Assembly (NCBI RefSeq): GCF_000174415.1
Contig: NZ_ACJM01000004.1
Span: 124,001-188,000 of the forward strand
DNA from: Dethiobacter alkaliphilus AHT 1
GTDB lineage: Bacteria > Bacillota > Dethiobacteria > Dethiobacterales > Dethiobacteraceae
Length of the DNA: 64,000 nt
Direction of reading: 5' to 3'
Part shown: positions 63,310-64,000 of the stretch, piece after piece
Position numbering within the stretch: position 1 is the stretch's first letter
Layout of the letters: every line of letters starts with the position of its first letter
The notes under the pieces: generated by a model
Told to the model about the DNA's origin: nothing
Seen by the model: only the letters and a program-made list of their open reading frames with translations
The model's database searches: none
Position numbers and translations under genes: made by a program

Positions 63310-63960
63310 AGACATCTTCATGCTCTGTATTAGAGGCTTTGTCCTGGAAACATAAGCTGCAGCAGCAGCCCTGTTTGCCAGATTCAGCTTACTAAAAATT
63401 TTAGAAACATAGTTTCTGACCGTCTTTTCCGCCAAAAAAAGCTCCTCGGCGATCTCTTTGTTTCTTTTTCCCTCTGCTATCAAAACCAAAATCTTTTTTT
63501 CCGTCTCCGACAGCTTTGCTTCGTACTGGGTAGCCGCCGCAATTTCCTTCATCCGCTTCAATACTTTCCCCGTAACATGTGGATCCAACAAAGACTCATT
63601 CCTGGCAGCCTGCTCTATGGCCTCCAGCAACTTAGCATTATCGGTCTGCTTAAGAACATATCCGGAAGCACCGGCCAGAATAGCAGAATATATAGCTTCA
63701 TCATCGGCATAGGAGGTGAGCATAATCACCTTTGTGTCAGGCACAGCCTCCACAATGGCCCGACACGCATCTATACCACTCATCCCCGGCATCCGCACAT
63801 CCATCACAACCACATCCGGCACCGTCTCCCGCGCCACCTCCACTGCCTCTTCACCACTGCCGGCCTCGGCAATTACAGAAAAATCCCCATGCAGTTCAAT
63901 GAGACTCTTTAACCCCACCCGCACCACAGCGTGATCATCAACAATCATCACCCGAACCAT
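63304..63960 (-). CDS. NarL-type response regulator, copy 3
   Basis: 218 residues: [12 protein letters not shown], phospho-Asp in DVVVMDVRMPGMSG, switch Lys in GYVLKQTDN, and [51 protein letters not shown] stands nine bases before the ATG. By analogy with copies 1 and 2 its kinase gene should lie just beyond 64000; that is inference. Confidence 0.94.
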   Translation of the reverse strand: MVRVMIVDDHAVVRVGLKSLIELHGDFSVIAEAGSGEEAVEVARETVPDVVVMDVRMPGMSGIDACRAIVEAVPDTKVIMLTSYADDEAIYSAILAGASGYVLKQTDNAKLLEAIEQAARNESLLDPHVTGKVLKRMKEIAAATQYEAKLSETEKKILVLIAEGKRNKEIAEELFLAEKTVRNYVSKIFSKLNLANRAAAAAYVSRTKPLIQSMKMSK

Positions 63961-64000
63961 CTCAGCTCTCCTCCTGCCTCATTAAGCTTAACCGATGAAG

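Noticed and set aside
1-64000. CRISPR array, insertion sequence, prophage or integron
   Set aside because: No regularly spaced repeats, transposase, integrase or phage structural genes were found on either strand.

Overview
The window looks like a chromosome segment of an anaerobic, endospore-forming Gram-positive bacterium of the Clostridia (Dethiobacter-like lineages are my guess, from gene content only). Pointers are the tig-clpP-clpX-lonB-lonA-engB and valS-folC order, gerM-rph-rdgB, radA-disA, a clostridial rnfCDGEAB operon, a PyrK-type pyrimidine operon, ComFB, and exported c-type cytochromes. No phage, insertion sequence or CRISPR array was seen. Every gene but one reads on the minus strand. 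The exception, at 26600-27400, is also the most unusual gene.

Layout, low to high coordinates. 1-8110: a moaC-led operon for a split Mrp/Mbh-type cation/proton antiporter with three large antiporter-like subunits, the last running off the left edge. 8149-13280: the Rnf ferredoxin:NAD+ oxidoreductase. 13577-25921: folC, valS, engB and the protein quality-control genes. 26225-31226: six tRNA genes in two clusters, plus one alone, around a plus-strand cytochrome gene and two OFA-family MFS transporters. 31285-36768: nucleotide and genome maintenance (rdgB, rph, gerM, disA, radA). 37027-44276: a three-permease/one-ATPase FtsX-type ABC system with a DUF2318 protein, under a BlaI/M56-peptidase pair. 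44398-50344: pyrimidine biosynthesis. 50436-56404: c-di-GMP synthase, sirtuin, ComFB, a possible ComK-like protein, a TPR-HTH protein and YhaM. 56720-64000: three paralogous NarL-type response regulators and two 7-TM histidine kinases around a hexaheme lipoprotein cytochrome.

Main discovery: 26600-27400 reads as one 266-residue Tat-exported lipoprotein resembling split-Soret diheme cytochrome c (C_GCAxxG_C_C-type domain plus two CxxCH) if the in-frame TGA at 26834 is selenocysteine. A 9-bp hairpin with a GGUCUU loop begins 9 nt after the TGA, as expected for a bacterial SECIS. The Sec falls where the first of four conserved cysteines (possible Fe-S ligands) is expected.

Other leads: a three-copy, roughly 100-nt intergenic element whose stems are kept by compensatory changes; matching CTACTA-N7-TAGTWG operators at the blaI promoter and at the promoter of the DUF2318/ABC operon; CxxC motifs in the external domains of two of the three permeases; an RnfG with a second FMN-binding domain; and a 25-residue tandem repeat tail on the third antiporter subunit. 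The energy picture is of an anaerobe coupling ferredoxin oxidation (Rnf) and Na+/H+ exchange (Mrp-type) with surface cytochromes for an electron acceptor I cannot identify from this window.
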